Below are positions 60,442 through 64,000 of a stretch of DNA of 64,000 nucleotides, in pieces. The number at the start of each line of letters is the position of its first letter. The first letter of the stretch is position 1. The notes below the pieces were generated by a model. The model was not told where the DNA came from. It saw only the letters and a program-made list of their open reading frames with translations, and did not search any database. The position numbers and the translations under genes were made by a program. Source of the DNA: JAEZKC01 sp046546375 (GTDB taxonomy: Bacteria > Fibrobacterota > Chitinivibrionia > Chitinivibrionales > Chitinispirillaceae); NCBI GenBank assembly GCA_046546375.1, contig JBKGXV010000010.1:6021-70020 (forward strand). The letters are read 5' to 3'.

Positions 60442-61668
60442 ATGAACTCAACAGCATATCCGGACCGCAGGAAGCTTGAAAAGCATTACGCCTCGATGCT
60501 TTCCTCATATACTCAGGTGCTGGAACTGCTTCAGCGCCGTCTCAGAACCGAACTGACCCAGGATGATGTCCATTTCACCCTGAAATACAGAGCCAAAACG
60601 TTTGAGAGCTACTACGGAAAACTTCTCAAGAGGATGTCCGAGGAGAAAATAAACGGTGAACAGCTTCCGATTCACGACATTCTGGGTATGAGAGTTGTAT
60701 GCCCGTTTCTTGAGGATCTGGATCAGGTGGAGGCAATCCTCAGAAAGGCATTCAGGGTTCGTGAGGTGGAGCGCAAAGGAGCGGAGCACACCTTCAGAGA
60801 ATTCGGATACCGCTCAACCCACCTTCTGCTTGAAATCCCTGCCGATTTGATCAAAAAGTATTCTAATCTGGACGTGAAGCTGTGTGAAGTGCAGGTCCGC
60901 ACCTTTCTTCAGGATGCCTGGGCTGAAGTGGAACACGATCTGATCTACAAAAACAGAATCACTCCGCTTGATGAGCCTCTGCGTCGCAAACTTGCCGCAC
61001 TCAATGCAAACCTTACTCTTTCGGATATCATCTTTCAGGAGATCAGAGAGTACCAGCGCCAGCTCCACTCCGAGCTCGAAAAGCGCAGACACTCCTTTGC
61101 CTGTCAGCTGGAGGAACAAAAACCGGGACTTTCTGCGATAAGCAGCAAAAATGTCACACGCTTTAAAAACAGAAAGCGCCCGATTATTTCATCGGCCAAT
61201 ATGGATGAACTGCTTCTGGAGGCTCTGTACGCCCACAATGAAAGGGATTTCACTTCCGCCATAAGCATCTACACACGAATTCTGGAACACGAAACCGCCC
61301 CATTCCTCAAAGCAATGGTACTGATTCATCGGGGGATGGCCTCTTTTTCGGAATCAAAGTACGACCATGCGCTCAACGATTTCCAGTTCGCCACTGAATG
61401 CGAACCCCAGAACAGCAGAGCCTTTTATCTATTGGGAATAGTAAACAGGGTCATGGACAACAATGCCGCAGCTGTCAAAGCGCTGCAGAAGAGTGTGGAA
61501 ATTAACCCCTTCAGTTTCGATGCGCTTTTTGCTCTGGGCAGAACCTTTTTTGAAACTGGTGACTTTCCTGCCGCGCTTGAATACTGCGAAAAAGCGCTGT
61601 TATTGGAACCGGAATCGGCTCCGGGCAAGAAATTCAGAAGTCTGGTGATTTCGAGGATGAAGCTGTAA
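60442..61668 (+). CDS. (p)ppGpp synthetase domain fused to TPR repeats
   Basis: A 408-residue fusion. The N-terminal domain (about residues 1-215) is a RelA/SpoT-type nucleotidyltransferase with its catalytic motifs in place: YRAKTFESYYGKLL, HDILGMRVV (Asp79, Arg84), FGYRSTHLLLEI, and the Glu-x-Gln-x-Arg and EH pairs in CEVQVRTFLQDAWAEVEHDL. No hydrolase domain is present. A basic linker leads to about four TPR units (residues about 257-400; for example HNERDFTSAISIYTRILEHE). It resembles small alarmone synthetases but with an extra interaction module. Plausibly a regulated (p)ppGpp source; the partner is unknown. Confidence 0.82.
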   Translation: MNSTAYPDRRKLEKHYASMLSSYTQVLELLQRRLRTELTQDDVHFTLKYRAKTFESYYGKLLKRMSEEKINGEQLPIHDILGMRVVCPFLEDLDQVEAILRKAFRVREVERKGAEHTFREFGYRSTHLLLEIPADLIKKYSNLDVKLCEVQVRTFLQDAWAEVEHDLIYKNRITPLDEPLRRKLAALNANLTLSDIIFQEIREYQRQLHSELEKRRHSFACQLEEQKPGLSAISSKNVTRFKNRKRPIISSANMDELLLEALYAHNERDFTSAISIYTRILEHETAPFLKAMVLIHRGMASFSESKYDHALNDFQFATECEPQNSRAFYLLGIVNRVMDNNAAAVKALQKSVEINPFSFDALFALGRTFFETGDFPAALEYCEKALLLEPESAPGKKFRSLVISRMKL

Positions 61669-61683
61669 GGATGAAGTGCATTG

Positions 61684-61707
61684 CGGCTGAATAGCCGTCA
61701 TTTTTTT
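61684..61707 (+). terminator. Terminator after the synthetase-TPR gene
   Basis: CGGCT-GAAT-AGCCG hairpin followed by seven Ts, 16 bases past the stop codon. Confidence 0.72.
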
Positions 61708-61889
61708 AACGGATCACGGCAGACCTGTGTACCTCCGGGTAAAGTCTTGATTTACCACAAACTCACCTCCGGAATACCAGCTTTCTGACAGCCTTAGAAA
61801 CATCCCCCACCCCCCGTGGTATGATAATTGCATTTCTCGAAATTTTCACGAAACAGACTCTGAACTCTGAACACTGAGCGATAAACATC

Positions 61890-63185
61890 ATGAACGTTCT
61901 CCTCACCATAGTCTTCGGCCTCATTATACTCGGAATACTGGTCTTTGTACATGAACTGGGGCACTTCATCGCCGCAAAGGCAAACGGTATCAGAGTGCTC
62001 ACCTTTTCTCTGGGCTTCGGCAACGCTCTGGTCAAAAAACAGTACGGCGAGACCGAATACCGCATAAGTTCGATACCGTTCGGGGGGTATGTGCGCATGG
62101 CCGGAGAGGATCCGGAAAAGCAGGAAAACCAGCCCGGCGACTACAATACCAAACCCATCTGGCAGCGGGCAATAGTGGCATTTGCAGGACCGTTTTCCAA
62201 TGTGCTTTTCGCAGCTATTTTCCTCTGGATAGCCTATATGAACGGCGTAGAACGCCCTCAGTATCTTGAAGACACCACCGTGGGCGCGATCATGGAGAAC
62301 TCCTCGGCTCGGGAAGCCGGTTTTCTGCCCGGTGACAGCATAATTGCGGTAAACGATCAGACCGTGGAGAGCTGGGAGGATATACAGGAACTTTTAATGC
62401 GGCGGGAAGAAAGCTACACATTCACTATCATCAGAAATTCCCAGCGTCAGCAGATCTCTTTTCAGATACAATATGATAACGGCGAAGTGATAGGCGGGCT
62501 GGTCCCCCCCATCCCCCCCGTGATAGGCCAGGTTGATTCAGGATCAGCGGCTGCACAGGCCGGTCTCAAGCAGGGTGACACGGTTCTTTTTCTTAACGGA
62601 GACAGTGTCTATTCAGCCGTTCAGCTCACTATGCGCATCAATCAATGGGAACAGGGCTCAGACCCCATCGATTTGAGGATAAAACGCGACGACCTCTTAT
62701 TGAATATAAGCACTGCGCCCAATCTGAATGAACAAAGGAAACCGGTTCTGGGAGTGACGATAGCCTCCCCTCCCACTCAACGCATCACCTACGGTCCTGT
62801 AAAATCACTGCAGATGAGTCTGAACAGAACCTGGGAATTCACAACTCTTGTTTTCCGAGTGATAGGAATGCTTTTCACCGGAAGAGCATCAACTCAGGAA
62901 CTGGCCGGACCGGTGGGGATAATCCAGATTTCAGGCCAGGTGGCGCAGCAGAGTTTCTCCGCTATTCTGATATTCATGGCACTTCTGGGAGTGAACCTTG
63001 CGCTTATAAATCTTTTACCGCTGGTTATCACTGACGGCGGCGTGCTTCTTTTCCTGCTTATAGAAGCTATACGGGGAAGACCGCTTTCGGTCCAGACCCA
63101 GAGTCTTATCAATAAAATTGCAATCGCCTTCTTTCTGGCGCTTTTTCTCTTTCTGACCTTCAATGATGTTCTGCGCATTTTCTGA
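61890..63185 (+). CDS. rseP: RseP/MmpA site-2 zinc protease
   Basis: An intramembrane metalloprotease of 431 residues. The zinc site is HELGH in GILVFVHELGHFIAAKANG. The C-terminal motif is NLLPLVITDGG, where most relatives read N-x-x-P-x-P-x-L-D-G-G; the zinc-binding Asp is retained. Two PDZ domains are visible in the periplasmic part (SSAREAGFLPGDSIIAVNDQ and SAAAQAGLKQGDTVLFLNGD). Four helices are present. It cleaves anti-sigma or signal-peptide remnants in the family. It is not next to cdsA/dxr as in many genomes. Confidence 0.93.
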   Translation: MNVLLTIVFGLIILGILVFVHELGHFIAAKANGIRVLTFSLGFGNALVKKQYGETEYRISSIPFGGYVRMAGEDPEKQENQPGDYNTKPIWQRAIVAFAGPFSNVLFAAIFLWIAYMNGVERPQYLEDTTVGAIMENSSAREAGFLPGDSIIAVNDQTVESWEDIQELLMRREESYTFTIIRNSQRQQISFQIQYDNGEVIGGLVPPIPPVIGQVDSGSAAAQAGLKQGDTVLFLNGDSVYSAVQLTMRINQWEQGSDPIDLRIKRDDLLLNISTAPNLNEQRKPVLGVTIASPPTQRITYGPVKSLQMSLNRTWEFTTLVFRVIGMLFTGRASTQELAGPVGIIQISGQVAQQSFSAILIFMALLGVNLALINLLPLVITDGGVLLFLLIEAIRGRPLSVQTQSLINKIAIAFFLALFLFLTFNDVLRIF

Positions 63186-63292
63186 TGTACCTCCCCAGAT
63201 CCGGAACGGTCTCCCTTTTCAATTTACATTTCACAAGAAAAAATTGACTGCGGATTCCATCTGAACCGAATACAATGTATTTACCTTTCAAA

Positions 63293-63323
63293 CCGATTCG
63301 TAATATATTATATACTGAATCGG
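63293..63323 (+). promoter_or_regulatory. Palindromic promoter element before the small lipoprotein
   Basis: CCGATTC (63293-63299) and GAATCGG (63317-63323) flank a 17-base A/T-rich core that contains TATATT-like -10 sequences. It lies 34 bases ahead of the lipoprotein start. An operator or a stem in the leader are both possible. Confidence 0.45.
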
Positions 63324-63356
63324 GACTACAACGGTATCAAAAAGGGCAGAATTAGT

Positions 63357-63824
63357 ATGAAAAAGACATTCCTGACCGCACTCATTGCCATGCTGACCTT
63401 TTCCTGTGGTGATTCCACATCCCCTGAAGAAAAGGACAAAATTGAATACCGCTACAACAGCGGAGCTGTACCGCCACAATACAGCTTTGAATACTTTTAC
63501 ACCTTCTATTCTGATGGAACACTGAATTACAAAAAAACCGATTCTGAGGGGACCGTTTTGGAAGATGTCGACTATCAGTCAGGTGAGACCTTCTACAGTT
63601 CATTGGTTACATTCATAACACAGCATGATATTGAAGGGCTCAATTCTCAGTACCACAATCCTGAGATGGCTGGTCATGTTCTGCGGGGAATTACAATTGA
63701 AACGGAAAATATATCCAAAATGATCACTATCACCGGATACTGGGAAGAGGGCCTTCCCGATGCTTTGTGGCAACTGGAAGAGATGATAACCAACAGAATC
63801 GACGAAGTTGAATCCTGGCAATAG
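63357..63824 (+). CDS. Small lipoprotein
   Basis: A 155-residue protein with a lipoprotein signal (MKKTFLTALIAMLTFSCGDS; lipobox TFSC). The mature part begins GDSTSPEEKDK and is acidic. It contains Tyr-rich segments (RYNSGAVPPQYSFEYFYTFY) and no recognised domain. It ends 15 bases before an alpha/beta-hydrolase frame. Confidence 0.7.
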   Translation: MKKTFLTALIAMLTFSCGDSTSPEEKDKIEYRYNSGAVPPQYSFEYFYTFYSDGTLNYKKTDSEGTVLEDVDYQSGETFYSSLVTFITQHDIEGLNSQYHNPEMAGHVLRGITIETENISKMITITGYWEEGLPDALWQLEEMITNRIDEVESWQ

Positions 63825-63839
63825 AATGACTACAAACTT

Positions 63840-64000
63840 TTGACGAATACAACATTCTCCTCAAAAACAGAAGAACACTTCATATCCGTAAACGGCATAA
63901 GCACCCGCTACCTTGCTGCGGGAAAAGGAGATCCGATACTTCTTATACACGGAGTCGGTGCCTTTGCTGAATTCTGGCATCCGGTTATGGACCATTTAAG
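63840..64000 (+). CDS. Alpha/beta hydrolase, 5' part cut by the window edge
   Basis: The frame from TTG 63840 encodes at least 53 residues with the alpha/beta hydrolase start: ISTRYLAAGKGDPILLIHGV then GAFAEFWHPVMDHL. The oxyanion-side motif HGV is visible. The frame follows a stop at 63822-63824 and no in-frame ATG precedes the motif, so TTG is the likely start. The rest lies outside the window. Confidence 0.7.
   Translation, partial: MTNTTFSSKTEEHFISVNGISTRYLAAGKGDPILLIHGVGAFAEFWHPVMDHL

Overview
The window is a dense chromosomal segment of a motile, diderm bacterium. Outer-membrane-type features are lipoprotein signal peptides, LspA, RseP and a SPOR protein. The flagellar gene order (fliK-flgD-TIGR02530 gene-flgE-flbD-motA-motB-fliL-fliM-fliY-fliO-fliP-fliQ-fliR-flhB-flhA-flhF-flhG-fliA) is the one known from Firmicutes and spirochaetes, and MotE and FliY-type switch proteins fit it. 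Together with type IV pilus motors, DnaE2, a futalosine-type amidohydrolase and sigma-54 promoters, this suggests a deep-branching diderm such as Fibrobacterota (Chitinispirillia) or a spirochaete relative. That placement is inference. I saw no tRNA, rRNA, CRISPR array, IS element or prophage.

Region 1 (1-21.6 kb, minus strand) is a nearly continuous flagellar supercluster: export apparatus, switch, stator, hook, FlhF/FlhG and sigma-28, ending in an HDOD protein. I read two promoters: a sigma-54 site before motE and a sigma-70 site before flbD, separated by a strong terminator after flgE. Region 2 (21.6-30.8 kb) holds an ankyrin-repeat protein, a cyclic-nucleotide-binding regulator and a SPOR lipoprotein. 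These are followed on the plus strand by an unrecognised anchored protein, pilB-pilT-pilC, and flgM behind its own sigma-28-like promoter.

Region 3 (31-42 kb, minus strand) is a DNA-damage island. It holds a DnaE2 polymerase, a two-gene ABC exporter, a Y-family polymerase paralogue that has lost its catalytic carboxylates but keeps a clamp-binding motif (ImuB-like), DUF72 and TfoX-N proteins, and a radical-SAM DNA-repair-family protein. It also holds lexA, preceded by a small unknown gene whose promoter contains a perfect TACTGT-N8-ACAGTA LexA box, and an RlmD/TrmA-type methyltransferase. Region 4 (42.4-53 kb) is mixed metabolism: an asparagine-synthetase-like protein lacking the nucleophilic Cys, MurI, an amidohydrolase, a cupin, and a flavodiiron-type protein missing several iron ligands. 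RluD, LspA, a UbiA-family prenyltransferase, a lipoprotein and an aldo/keto reductase follow.

Region 5 (53-64 kb) is core physiology: cmk-rpsA, groES-groEL, an ABC-F ATPase (Uup), a (p)ppGpp synthetase domain fused to TPRs, RseP, a small lipoprotein and the start of an alpha/beta hydrolase. The most unusual regulatory signal is a near-perfect sigma-54 promoter with upstream inverted repeats, and no CIRCE element, in front of groES. The strongest candidates for something new are the LexA-controlled small gene, the ABC exporter embedded in the mutasome cluster, the degenerate flavodiiron protein, and sigma-54 control of groESL.
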